Below, piece after piece: positions 15,969 through 24,718 of a stretch of DNA of 59,236 bases. The notes beneath the pieces were generated by a model. The model saw only the letters and a list, made by a program, of their open reading frames with translations, was not told the DNA's origin and did not search any database. Source of the DNA: Candidatus Iainarchaeum sp. (GTDB lineage: Archaea > Iainarchaeota > Iainarchaeia > Iainarchaeales > VGJJ01). Within the stretch, counting starts at the first letter, position 1; each line of letters starts with the position of its first letter. The stretch lies in the NCBI GenBank assembly GCA_016198125.1, contig JACQJG010000017.1, positions 1 through 59,236 of the forward strand, in the 5' to 3' direction. The translations under genes were made by a program, and so were the position numbers.

Positions 15969-18900
15969 TCACTTCCCCCAGCTTGCAATCAAACCAAACA
16001 AGCCCGAAATAGGCGTAAAGGGTTGAAGCGCATTCTTTGTGTACAACGGGCATGCAAGCACTGTATTTCCCTGTGCGTCCACCACTTCCCTGCACCCTGG
16101 CAGTTTGGGCGAGGCATATGCAACCCCCATTCTTGGCTTTGCGCCCACGGTTGCTGTTGTGCCTGTGGGGGCTTCCAATTCTTCAAGCAAAGGCCCTGTA
16201 CAATCTTCTTCAAATGTTTCAATGCCCAGGTTTCCTTCCGTGTAATTTGCAGTCCTGCAGTTCATGCCTGTTCCATCATCGCGTTGAATGTGGTACAGGC
16301 ATTGTCCTTCTGAAAGGCCTTCAATGGTCCCCGTGTAAACGCCGTCAGATTGTGCGGTTGAAACATTGGCCCCGGACCTGCATGTTTGCAAGTGGCCTTC
16401 AAAGCAGGCCAAATCATCGGGCGCGCATGCAAGGCTTTGACTGGTGCTTTGAGGGGAGGCCAGCATAAGGCCCAAGGCGCGCTGTACCAATTCTTTTACT
16501 CCCACTAAGCGCGTGGCAAATCCTGCGGCCTGGTCCTTGGAAACTCCAGAGGCAAGGCTGTCCTTGATTTCACCCTGCAATGAACGCACTTCCTGCAAGG
16601 CAACCGTGAACTGTTTGGCCGCGCTTTCAAAGTCATGGGCCCTTGAAGGATTTGTTTCTGTCCAATAAATCTGCAAACCCGTGACCTTGAGAGCGGCATC
16701 GTTTAACTTGGTTTCAAGGTCCAAAAGCACCTGGGCCCACTCCAATAATTCGGCAGTAGAAGGCGGTTCCCGTACCACGGCCACTTCTTCTCCTCTCCCG
16801 CTTGTTACACAATAACTGAACGTGATACACCCCTCCGCGCCCGTGAGCACTGAAAGCTGGCCGCCGGCCAACGCACATTGCTCGGCTGCTTCTTTTGGGG
16901 CTTCCTTGGCGCATGAAGTGCCTGCCGTGCTTCTGTCCACGCATGTTAGAACTCCGCACCCTTTGGAATCAAATTGCTCCGTCAAAAGGCCGCCCTGGAC
17001 TGCACAATCCTGTTGCAGCTTTTCATAGTCTCCCACGCTGTGTTTTGGGCACGCATACTGTTCTCCAGGCTCCTGGCACGTTACAGACTTGCACCCGTCC
17101 TTGGTTTCGATGTAGGCCTTGTATCTCTGGGCCTCGCATACGTCAACGACTTTGAAGAGCGTGGCAGGAGCCGGGCACTCGAATTTCTTTTCTTCAAACA
17201 ACCCTGTAGTGTCCTTTCCGGTTAGGTTTTGCCCAAAGTCGCACCATGTATACGCACACACTCCATAAGTGGATTTCTTTGGCGTTCCCCCATAGGAAAG
17301 GCACTGGGATTCCATCAACGGATCCGAGGGCGGGCATTGCGAGGGATCGGTGTACACGCTTTCCTTTGTGCACACGTAAGAGGAACCGCCAGTCACGGCA
17401 TCTTTTACGGGTTCACAATGAACCTGCTGTTCAGTGGAATCAAAAACCGGTTTAACGTCCATGAACAGGCATCCATTTGTGCCCAGTTTGAGGTCTGCTT
17501 TCATGCCCAAGGCCTCTGCTTTGGTCTTCAATTCCTCCAATTGCGCAGGCGTGGGGCACACCGCAATGGGTTCCGGGAATGGAAGGGGCGTTACCACTGC
17601 ACAGTCATTCGCACACGTAAACTCGCCCCCGTTAAACTCGCCTGCATTGCAAATTCCATCCCCGCAGATCCCGGGTTTACAGTCCGTAGGGCAGGAAGTT
17701 TGGCTTTCGCTTAAACTGCACACATAATCCCCGCAAAATGTTTGCTTGCAGTCCACGGAACACGTGGTGGGGCTTTCTCCTAAAACGTATTCGCACAACC
17801 CATTGCCACAGTCCTTGGCTGTATTGGTCTTGCAATCACCTGGACACGATGCACTGGTTTCACCGTTGCTTGCATCGCAGATAAAGTTGCCGCACAAATT
17901 GGTGGCAGGCTTACAATCGCTTGGGCACGTACTGGTGCTTTCGCCTGCTTCACAAATGGCATTGCCGCACGTGGCAGTCCCAGTGGTGGTGCAATTAGAG
18001 GAAGGGTAAAGCGTGCAATAGGACTGCGTTGCACCATACTGCGAAGAAGGCGTGCACCACGTGGCGCCAACCACACTGCATTCCTGGGGTGTATAACACG
18101 CCCACGTGTTCTGTGAATCGCATTTTTGGCAGGGAGAAGTAGAGCACCAGGCATTGTAACCGGAACCGCAAAAGTTTCCTCCAGCGGCTTTACAGGTGTC
18201 CGCATTATAGCATGCCCACAACTGGTTAGAACTGCAGGTGGTGGGAACATAATCCTTTGAAAAACATGAAGAGTACGTGGTGCTTGATTGCAACCACTGC
18301 CCGCCTACACCTTTGCAAGAGGTCTCATCATAGCAATTCCAGTAATTGTCGGACGTGCATTTTGGGCAATAACCCTTTTGATTACAATACCCCGTTTGCC
18401 CGCCATACGTGCTTCCGCTGGACTTGCACCACTCGTTTCCAGCCGATGTGCATGCACTTTCAGTGTAACAGTTTCCAGGCGAGGTAGACGAGCACACGGG
18501 GCACGGGCTGGAATTGCCTTGGCACCAGCCGCTTCCATACCCGCCGGAGGTACACCAATTGCCGTTTCCAGTGGCAGTACAACTTGCCTGGTCATAGCAA
18601 TTAAACGGGTTTGCCGCTGAACACGTGTTGGGCGGAGGCTGGTACCCGCAATCTGTCTGGCATGACGTACTGGTTTCCCCTGCATCACAAATGTAATTTC
18701 CGCAATACCCGGTTCCTCCTCCCCCAGAAGAACAGTCGCTGGGACAGGAAATATAGGTTTCACCGCTTTCACACGTTTTGTTTCCGCACGTGGAACTGCC
18801 CCCGCTTGGACATGAGCTGCTTAAACAATAAGGCACGGTAGTGTTTTGGGTGCACCAGTTTGCTCCTGCGCCTTTGCACGCGGGTTCCGTGTAACAATTC

Positions 18901-20723
18901 CACGGACTCGAGGAATTGCACACCGGGCAGGAACTGGTTGAACATCCTGCACTACTGCCCCACTGGCACCAGTTTGCCCCAACGCCCTTGCATTCGGTTT
19001 CCGTGGTGCACGCATACGTGTTGTTCGGCGAGCACGTTGGACAGGCAACGGTCTGACAGTAACCCCCGCCACCGCTGTATGAACACCAGTAAGCCTTTCC
19101 TGTGTTAGTGCAACTTGTCTGGTCCGTGCAATTCCCTGGACTGGTACTTGAACACGTGGGGCAAGAGCTTGAACAATAGCTTCCACACCATTGGCCTCCC
19201 GCAGCCGTGCATCCACTTTGACTATAACAACCGCTAAAACCGGTGCCGCTAGCAGTACAATCCGGGCAACTTGAAGGAGTAGTACAATACGGGGTCTGGA
19301 CGTTCAAGCACCACTTGCCCCCATACTGGGAACACTGGGTTTGCGGGCAAGAGTAAAGATTGGTTGAAGAGCAACTGCTGCCTCCCCCGCAGTCTCCAGG
19401 GCACGAAGAAGTGGTTTCACCTGAATCGCACACGTAGTTTCCGCAGTACCCGCTGCTCCCCCCGCACGCCGATTGGGTGGAAGAACACCAACTGCCGCAC
19501 CAAAACAATCCAGACCCTGTGCATGTAGCCTGAGTGATGCACCCGGAAGGATTGGATTGAGAACACTCAGAGCTGCTCCCACACTGGTAATCAGGCGAGG
19601 CGCAGAAATTGGTGTTTGAACACCATTTACAGCCGCCGGCCGTGCACGTGCTGCTCGAATAATAATTGCACGAGCTTCCGCCACCTGTGCAACTGTAGGT
19701 GGGTGAATGGCAGGCATTGTCGCTAGTACACCATTTTCCTCCAACTCCCGTGCAGGCAGATTGCGTGGTACACCCCCAGTAATTGGACGAAGAACAGGTG
19801 TTGCTACTCGTGCAACTTGCACTGGAAGAAAAACAATATCCGGACGGGTAAACGTTGTTCACGCACCAATAACCCCCAACCCCCGTGCAGTTGGGGCCGG
19901 TCAAGCAGGCAGGGTAATTCGTGGAAGAGCAATTGCCACCGGTTCCACCCCCGCAGTTGTTGCTGGTGGCATAAGAAGAATAACAATAGTTTTGGGTTGC
20001 ACACCAATACCCGTTCACTGCTGATTGGGTGCAAGTGGCCTGCGTGAGGCATGCTCCAGGATTGGATGCAGAACAACTGGTGCTGCTGCATGGATTGCTT
20101 GCCTGCGTGGCATAACACAAATTGGTTTGAGAGCACCAGAACAGTCCGGCGGCCGCGCACTGGGATTGGGTGCACGCACTCGCATTGGAAGAAGAACAGG
20201 TTTGTTGGGTTTCCGAGCACCACCCGCCAGTGCCGCTGCTATATGGGTTCCAAAAACCCCCGTTGGACGTGCACTCTGTCTGGTTGTTGCAACTGCTCAC
20301 AGAATAAGAACAGTAATTGTTGCACCATTTTCCCCCAACGCCTTGGCACTGGGCTTGTGTAGTGCAATAACTCGTGTACTGGCTTGAACACGTGTACCCG
20401 CAGTCGCTTGGGCACGTGGAACTGGTTTCAAAAGAAGAATAACACGTTCCGTCTCCACAATAACCGCAATTCAATCCTTCCTTGCAATGCCCCAAATAAT
20501 ACTGGGCCGCACAGTCATTTGTAGTGGAAGTGCACTGGCCGCTCTGGCAGGTCGCATACTTGGAAACCGTGGGGCTTTGACAAGACCATGAAGGGCCACA
20601 ATCCGCATCCGTTGTGCACGCCTGCGCGCTGGCAGAGGATGCAAGCGCGATAAAAGACAGGGCCAGAAGGCCTGCCCAGAAAAGGGCGCGTATACTGTGC
20701 AGATTAACTGTTTTGCCACTCAT
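15969..20723 (-). CDS. Giant secreted Cys-rich repeat protein (1584 aa)
   Basis: A signal peptide (IRALFWAGLLALSFIALASS, cleavage near SASAQA) is followed by a region with about 19 imperfect repeats of about 35-50 residues, spanning roughly residues 100-870. The repeat pattern is C[ST]SxxxxxC-x(4)-C-x(3)-GGxWC with a variable Ser/Gly/Thr-rich loop. Interspersed, and then clustered near residues 880-1010, are modules CGN-x-x-C-x-x-GE-x(4)-CPxDC. The C-terminal third has fewer Cys and a helical stretch (EWAQVLLDLETKLND), with no clear membrane anchor. Dozens of Cys suggest a disulfide-locked surface fibre or coat. It heads a three-gene surface cluster. No enzymatic motif is seen. Confidence 0.8.
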   Translation of the reverse strand: MSGKTVNLHSIRALFWAGLLALSFIALASSASAQACTTDADCGPSWSCQSPTVSKYATCQSGQCTSTTNDCAAQYYLGHCKEGLNCGYCGDGTCYSSFETSSTCPSDCGYTCSSQYTSYCTTQAQCQGVGGKWCNNYCSYSVSSCNNQTECTSNGGFWNPYSSGTGGWCSETQQTCSSSNASACTQSQCAAAGLFWCSQTNLCYATQASNPCSSTSCSASNPGACLTQATCTQSAVNGYWCATQNYCYSSYATSNNCGGGTGGNCSSTNYPACLTGPNCTGVGGYWCVNNVYPSGYCFSSSASCTSSNTCSSSNYWGCTTQSACTGVGGKWCTSDNACHSPTYSCTGGGSSCNYYSSSTCTAGGCKWCSNTNFCASPDYQCGSSSECSQSNPSGCITQATCTGSGLFWCGSWCSSTQSACGGSSGYCGNYVCDSGETTSSCPGDCGGGSSCSSTNLYSCPQTQCSQYGGKWCLNVQTPYCTTPSSCPDCTASGTGFSGCYSQSGCTAAGGQWCGSYCSSSCPTCSSTSPGNCTDQTSCTNTGKAYWCSYSGGGGYCQTVACPTCSPNNTYACTTETECKGVGANWCQWGSSAGCSTSSCPVCNSSSPWNCYTEPACKGAGANWCTQNTTVPYCLSSSCPSGGSSTCGNKTCESGETYISCPSDCSSGGGGTGYCGNYICDAGETSTSCQTDCGYQPPPNTCSAANPFNCYDQASCTATGNGNWCTSGGYGSGWCQGNSSPCPVCSSTSPGNCYTESACTSAGNEWCKSSGSTYGGQTGYCNQKGYCPKCTSDNYWNCYDETSCKGVGGQWLQSSTTYSSCFSKDYVPTTCSSNQLWACYNADTCKAAGGNFCGSGYNAWCSTSPCQKCDSQNTWACYTPQECSVVGATWCTPSSQYGATQSYCTLYPSSNCTTTGTATCGNAICEAGESTSTCPSDCKPATNLCGNFICDASNGETSASCPGDCKTNTAKDCGNGLCEYVLGESPTTCSVDCKQTFCGDYVCSLSESQTSCPTDCKPGICGDGICNAGEFNGGEFTCANDCAVVTPLPFPEPIAVCPTPAQLEELKTKAEALGMKADLKLGTNGCLFMDVKPVFDSTEQQVHCEPVKDAVTGGSSYVCTKESVYTDPSQCPPSDPLMESQCLSYGGTPKKSTYGVCAYTWCDFGQNLTGKDTTGLFEEKKFECPAPATLFKVVDVCEAQRYKAYIETKDGCKSVTCQEPGEQYACPKHSVGDYEKLQQDCAVQGGLLTEQFDSKGCGVLTCVDRSTAGTSCAKEAPKEAAEQCALAGGQLSVLTGAEGCITFSYCVTSGRGEEVAVVREPPSTAELLEWAQVLLDLETKLNDAALKVTGLQIYWTETNPSRAHDFESAAKQFTVALQEVRSLQGEIKDSLASGVSKDQAAGFATRLVGVKELVQRALGLMLASPQSTSQSLACAPDDLACFEGHLQTCRSGANVSTAQSDGVYTGTIEGLSEGQCLYHIQRDDGTGMNCRTANYTEGNLGIETFEEDCTGPLLEELEAPTGTTATVGAKPRMGVAYASPKLPGCREVVDAQGNTVLACPLYTKNALQPFTPISGLFGLIASWGK
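18100..20426 (-). repeat. Tandem Cys-rich repeat block inside the giant surface protein
   Basis: There are about 19 diverged units, each beginning CSS/CSA/CTS and ending GGxWC, with recurring gcaccatttgcc-like sense. The repeats are clear in protein but only partly in DNA, so the array is old rather than freshly amplified. Boundaries are approximate. Confidence 0.7.
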
Positions 20724-20808
20724 TTCTTTCGCCTGAACAGGGAAAAAATCAATTAAGTGAAACGCAAACTCCTATTTAAATGCGTTGGTTTTGGTGCTTG
20801 GACAAGCC

Positions 20809-21516
20809 TTATTTGAGCCAAAACCCAAGGTACAACAACGCTCCCAAGCCCAAAATGAGCGCAATGCCAACTCCCATTTCAATTAAGGAAGCCCTTTTTT
20901 GAAAAACCGTTTTTGCAAATGCAAGCAGTTGTAATGCAAATACAAGCACTGCCAAGCCCAAAAGCAACTGCCCTGCCAGGTTGTTCAACGCAGAGGGGTT
21001 TACAAGGACAAAGTGCAGCACTGCAAGCGTGTACGCAATGAACACCAGGCGGTGCAAGCGCTTCCAGTTTTTTGTCCCAAGTTTTGCCACCGCCCAATCC
21101 GTTGAAGTGAGGAACATGGCAAACAAAATCCAGTACGCCCACAATCCAAACAACACCGGGTTGTCAAACGGGCTTGCGTTGAGGCCAATGGACTGAATGT
21201 TCCAGTTAAAAAGAAACGTCATCACGCTGGCCGAGTGCCCAATGATTAACGCAAATCCGCACACTCCAAACATGCGGCGGTGCATGACAAAATTCCACTT
21301 TGGACTCAACCGTGCCAACGGCCCGAGGAGGAGTGCAATGCTGATAAGGGTTGCCCCGCTGAACGCAAAACTCCGTATAAGAGACAAGTTGAACTGGTTT
21401 GGAATAATCACGTAAAACTGGTACGCAAATTGAAGAAGCCAAAACACGGCAGCGCCTGCAGCAAAAGAAAGCACGTACTTCCAGTCTTGGATGGCGCCTT
21501 CAAACAGTTTGGGCAT
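20809..21516 (-). CDS. Ferric-reductase-like transmembrane protein (probable b-haem)
   Basis: From ATG 21516 the protein is about 235 residues with six or more hydrophobic helices. Four His placed in membrane-flanking positions are candidate haem ligands: MHRRMFG, IIGHSASV, RLHRLVF and VLHFVLV. HRRxG, GH and RLHR-x(8)-LH resemble MsrQ/YedZ and the ferric reductase transmembrane family. It would move electrons across the membrane. No soluble flavin/NAD domain is attached and no MsrP is adjacent. The frame reaches a TTG at 21534, but ATG 21516 with GGTGG upstream is preferred. Confidence 0.7.
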   Translation of the reverse strand: MPKLFEGAIQDWKYVLSFAAGAAVFWLLQFAYQFYVIIPNQFNLSLIRSFAFSGATLISIALLLGPLARLSPKWNFVMHRRMFGVCGFALIIGHSASVMTFLFNWNIQSIGLNASPFDNPVLFGLWAYWILFAMFLTSTDWAVAKLGTKNWKRLHRLVFIAYTLAVLHFVLVNPSALNNLAGQLLLGLAVLVFALQLLAFAKTVFQKRASLIEMGVGIALILGLGALLYLGFWLK

Positions 21517-21659
21517 TAAAGACTTTTCCACCAATGTTCCTAAAAAGCAAGCCCAAGAAATAAGGTAAGATTAAAATGCAGTTTAGACATTTGGTCTGTT
21601 ATGCCCCATCCACAACGAAAAAAGGCCTTGCACACCACGTGCGCGGTGAAATGAGTAGA

Positions 21660-22169
21660 ATGAAACAGAGTAGAATGAAACATGAAAGTAGTAGGCGTTC
21701 GGCTTCTGATCTGATTTATACAATCCATTCTCATTTCATGGACAAGCTGGGATATACTGGAAAGAAAAAGGAAAGAGTGCGAGACGGGTTGGCGCACAAC
21801 GAACGCTTATTCATTGCGCAGCAGGAATTAACGACTCAAGGACGCATTTCAATGAAGACTTATAAGAGCATGTTGAAAGTGGGTATTCGAGACAGTAGAA
21901 TTCTAATGAAAAAAGAGCCTCCTTTTCCAAAACCGTTTTTAGAGGATCTGATTCGAGATGCACAGCGGGTTATTAATGAAATAAAAAGAAAAAGGTTTCC
22001 AGACAATTTTTTTGTCACGCGAACCCCTGCGACTTTGGCTTTTGCTCGTGCTGCATTCCGCATTCACGCATATTACCTGATAGCGCTCATGGGAAAAAAA
22101 GATGCTTACTGGTATCGTAAAAACTTCAACCGGGTCACCAGGGCCATTGTTTGGCGTTTTAACGTTTAA
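21660..22169 (+). CDS. Basic protein of unknown function
   Basis: The protein is about 169 residues from ATG 21660 and rich in Lys and Arg. The start is chosen because GGTGA lies at 21645-21649; the frame extends upstream to 21576. It has helical stretches such as FLEDLIRDAQRVINEIKRKR and a C-terminus with AYWYRKNFNRVTRAIVWRF. No family is recognised. A direct repeat AGTAGAATGAAAC occurs twice at the 5' end. It could be a nucleic-acid-binding protein, but this rests only on charge. Confidence 0.55.
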   Translation: MKQSRMKHESSRRSASDLIYTIHSHFMDKLGYTGKKKERVRDGLAHNERLFIAQQELTTQGRISMKTYKSMLKVGIRDSRILMKKEPPFPKPFLEDLIRDAQRVINEIKRKRFPDNFFVTRTPATLAFARAAFRIHAYYLIALMGKKDAYWYRKNFNRVTRAIVWRFNV

Positions 22170-22196
22170 CCCGTGAAACCCATCATCGCCAGTTGC

Positions 22197-22754
22197 CTAT
22201 TTCCATTTAATGTTGCACCCCATAGAAGGAAGGGTTTGAATGGTGACTTCTTTTCCTGCAAGCGTTTGCTGAATGGCTTCCTCCAATTCATTTGTTTTTG
22301 CCATGGAATGGGGCTGTCCATGGGCATCGTCTATGCGTCCATGGTAGGCAAGCATTTGACGGGCATCAAACAAAAAAGGGTCGGGCGTGCACGTGGCACC
22401 GTATGAACGCGCACTCTGCTGACTTTCATCCAAAAGGTACGGGAACTTTATTCCGCGCTCCATAGAAAATCTTTTCATGTTTTCAAAACTGTCATCCGGG
22501 TACTTTGACACGTCATTGCAGTTAATGCCAATCATTCCAAGCCCTTTTTGCGCATGCTTTTCATGCAATTCCACGAGCTTTGAAATCTTTGGCTGTACGT
22601 AAGGACAATGGTTGCACATGAAAACAACAAGAAAGGCCTTTCTGTCTGCAAAGTCCTTGAGCGAATGCGTTTTCCCGTCAATGCCCGGCAGGGAAAAACC
22701 AGGCGCAGGACTGTCGCGCTGCAATACTTTGTAAGAAGAAGACGTTAAAGCCAT
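22197..22754 (-). CDS. Thioredoxin-like (AhpC/TlpA-type) redox protein
   Basis: The protein has 185 residues with no signal peptide. The N-terminal part APGFSLPGIDGKTHSLKDF is the redoxin substrate-side strand, and LVVFMCNHCPYVQPKISKL holds a CxxC (CNHC) after a strand, as in TlpA/ResA-like proteins. TCTPDPFLFDA carries the cis-Pro region. It is a cytoplasmic thiol oxidoreductase or peroxiredoxin-like protein; this subfamily (thioredoxin-like with CNHCPYV) has no settled substrate that I know of. Confidence 0.85.
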   Translation of the reverse strand: MALTSSSYKVLQRDSPAPGFSLPGIDGKTHSLKDFADRKAFLVVFMCNHCPYVQPKISKLVELHEKHAQKGLGMIGINCNDVSKYPDDSFENMKRFSMERGIKFPYLLDESQQSARSYGATCTPDPFLFDARQMLAYHGRIDDAHGQPHSMAKTNELEEAIQQTLAGKEVTIQTLPSMGCNIKWK

Positions 22755-22780
22755 GATTTGCCCACTTGTATCTTTTTTCC

Positions 22781-23260
22781 CTAAACCTTTTTACGCTTTC
22801 CCATTTTATCCGGCACTTTGTATTCCACATAGGGTTTTTTGCTCACGTACACGCTTTCCAGCCACGTGGAAGTAAGCGGCCCGATTCCATGAAACTGCTG
22901 GAAGTGCGTGCGCAGGTCCTCGTTGAAAACAGGGTCTTTTTCAAACACTTTTTTGGCGTGCTCAATCCAATTCAAAACGCTTCCATGCGCGCGCTGAATT
23001 TCTGCACACTTTTTTGCGTTCAAAATAACGGCTTGCATTTTCTTTTTGTTCTTGATCATGCCGGGAGCAGCCATGAATTTTTCAAGCTTTTCAGGGTTCT
23101 CCTTTGCCAAACGCGCAATGTCAAAGTCGTAAAACGCCTTTTTGATTTGAGGCCACTTGCCTTCCACAACGCGGTAATTAAAGCGCACCACAAACACGAT
23201 AAATGAAAGGTCTTCCAAAAACCTGTCATCTGTTTTGGCCTTGTACGCGCGCTTCTTCAT
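22781..23260 (-). CDS. DNA-3-methyladenine glycosylase I-like protein (Tag/HhH-GPD type)
   Basis: The protein has 159 residues. FYDFDIARLAKENPEKLEKF followed by PGMIKNKKKMQAVILNAK is the characteristic pattern of the Tag family, which removes 3-methyladenine from DNA. HGIGPLTSTWLES resembles a helix-hairpin-helix-like turn. The N-terminal segment usually holding the catalytic Glu is diverged (FNYRVVEGKWPQIKKA), so activity is less sure than family. The start overlaps the end of the membrane protein gene by 4 bp. Confidence 0.65.
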   Translation of the reverse strand: MKKRAYKAKTDDRFLEDLSFIVFVVRFNYRVVEGKWPQIKKAFYDFDIARLAKENPEKLEKFMAAPGMIKNKKKMQAVILNAKKCAEIQRAHGSVLNWIEHAKKVFEKDPVFNEDLRTHFQQFHGIGPLTSTWLESVYVSKKPYVEYKVPDKMGKRKKV

Positions 23261-23886
23261 TTGGTTGCTCCTTCACCCAATTTTTCATCTCCGCCCAATA
23301 CCGCGTGCTTGACTCCAAGCACTACTTTCAGCGCGACTTCCAATGCAAGCGTGAACAGCAGGAATCCTGCAATGCGGTTAAGAAAGAGCGGAACCTCTTC
23401 TATGCGTGACTGCACCAGGGAAACAGAAAAAAAGTTTGGCTCAAGGATAAAAACGCCCAGCATTACCAGGGGTATGAGTTTTGCAACATCCTGGGCCAAG
23501 GCCTCATTATAGTAAGCGGTAATGCGCGTGGCCGCAATAACCGTGATGGAGATAAGGAGAATGGATTCAAGCGGCTGTTCCTTTGCAAGAAAGAACAGCA
23601 TCACCGCGAAAACGGAAAAGAAAACAAATGTGATGAGCGGAAACACGATTAAGTATTCCAGGAGAAACACGAATTCCCCGAACAGGTTTGAAATGAGCAC
23701 TTCAAATCCTCTTCCCTCTTTTCGCTTGAACCTGAACAGGTCGCGCTTGGCCACCAGGTGATAGTACTGCCAGATGATAATGGCATAAACGGCCATGCCC
23801 AGGCTGAACAGGCCCACTTCAAAGCCGTGCAGAAAAAGCTCATCCAATACCAGTTGGGCCTGCGCGGCCCAGTCTGCGTTTAACAT
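23257..23886 (-). CDS. Integral membrane protein, unknown function
   Basis: The protein has 209 residues with about five hydrophobic segments (GLFSLGMAVYAIIIWQYYHL, FVFLLEYLIVFPLITFVFFS, ILLISITVIAATRI, AKLIPLVMLGVFIL, FLLFTLALEVALKVVLG). A charged loop between helices 1 and 2 (KRDLFRFKRKEGRG) is probably cytoplasmic. The family is not recognised. It overlaps the Tag-like gene by 4 bp and follows the NlpC/P60-like gene by 9 bp, so the three are probably co-transcribed. Confidence 0.65.
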   Translation of the reverse strand: MLNADWAAQAQLVLDELFLHGFEVGLFSLGMAVYAIIIWQYYHLVAKRDLFRFKRKEGRGFEVLISNLFGEFVFLLEYLIVFPLITFVFFSVFAVMLFFLAKEQPLESILLISITVIAATRITAYYNEALAQDVAKLIPLVMLGVFILEPNFFSVSLVQSRIEEVPLFLNRIAGFLLFTLALEVALKVVLGVKHAVLGGDEKLGEGATK

Positions 23887-23895
23887 GTTTTTACC

Positions 23896-24543
23896 TCACC
23901 TGGGTTCAATGACCTCGCGCACTTCTGCATGACGGCTTTCAAGGTATGCGTCCAAATCATCCTTTAGCGTGCGCCGCCTGATGCGGTGGAAGACGATATT
24001 CCTTCCATCTTCTATTCCAACATACAATGCCACGTGCGTGTAAGGCCGGTTGGACTCGTTATGACTGGAGGAAGGAATGAAAATTCCAAGCAAATGCCCA
24101 GAGCGGATTACCTGGTGAAAATCTTTTGGGCATGCAGGGTTTCCTTTCTGCCACACGCTCTTATTCAATCCGGCAAGCTGCCACGCAAAGCCCTTGGTAT
24201 ACTTTATTCCAAAAAGTTTTTCAGCAGCCAGTCGCGCGTACAAAGAACACCAATCCCCTTCTTCAGGCATTGAAATGGAGGGTGGGGCTTTGGGAACTTT
24301 GAACGGCTTTCCAGATAGTGAAATATTTTCAGGCATGCCTGCATAGGCAGACCTTTCAACACGGACAGGCCGGATGACACGCTCATCATGTGCTTCTTTT
24401 AAGTGGACTCCGCTCCAAATGGCAGTGCCAATGCCCATCACGCGCAATGCAGTCATCGCACGCTTTTTCCAAGACCGTCTTCTTTTTTCGGAAGGAAGCC
24501 CCTGCTTTTGCACGCGTTGCACGCGAAAAATCTTCCATGCCAT
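23896..24543 (-). CDS. Membrane-anchored NlpC/P60-like (papain-fold) protein
   Basis: The protein has 215 residues. A basic N-terminus is followed by a short hydrophobic helix (ALRVMGIGTAIWSGV), then a C-terminal domain with EEGDWCSLYARLAAEKLFG (Cys99) and YTHVALYVGIEDGRNIVFH (His170). Cys at the start of a helix followed by H-[VI]-[AG]-[IL]-Y-[VI]-G is the pattern of NlpC/P60 and CHAP-type cysteine peptidases or amidases. In bacteria these cut peptidoglycan, which archaea lack. TTAAATAC at 24567-24576 sits about 27 nt upstream and supports the start. Confidence 0.6.
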   Translation of the reverse strand: MAWKIFRVQRVQKQGLPSEKRRRSWKKRAMTALRVMGIGTAIWSGVHLKEAHDERVIRPVRVERSAYAGMPENISLSGKPFKVPKAPPSISMPEEGDWCSLYARLAAEKLFGIKYTKGFAWQLAGLNKSVWQKGNPACPKDFHQVIRSGHLLGIFIPSSSHNESNRPYTHVALYVGIEDGRNIVFHRIRRRTLKDDLDAYLESRHAEVREVIEPR

Positions 24544-24718
24544 AGCAAAAAGTTAAACGTAAACTTGTATTTAACCCCCTGCCATGCACGCTCATTGAGA
24601 GGCTACGGGTTTCGGAATGCTTTCAAAACCGCGCGTGCCTTTTGGAAAACGCCCCGGCCGAGAGTCAGGCGCTGCGAAAAAGATCACCCTAATAAATGGG
24701 TTTTCCATTAACCTGTTC

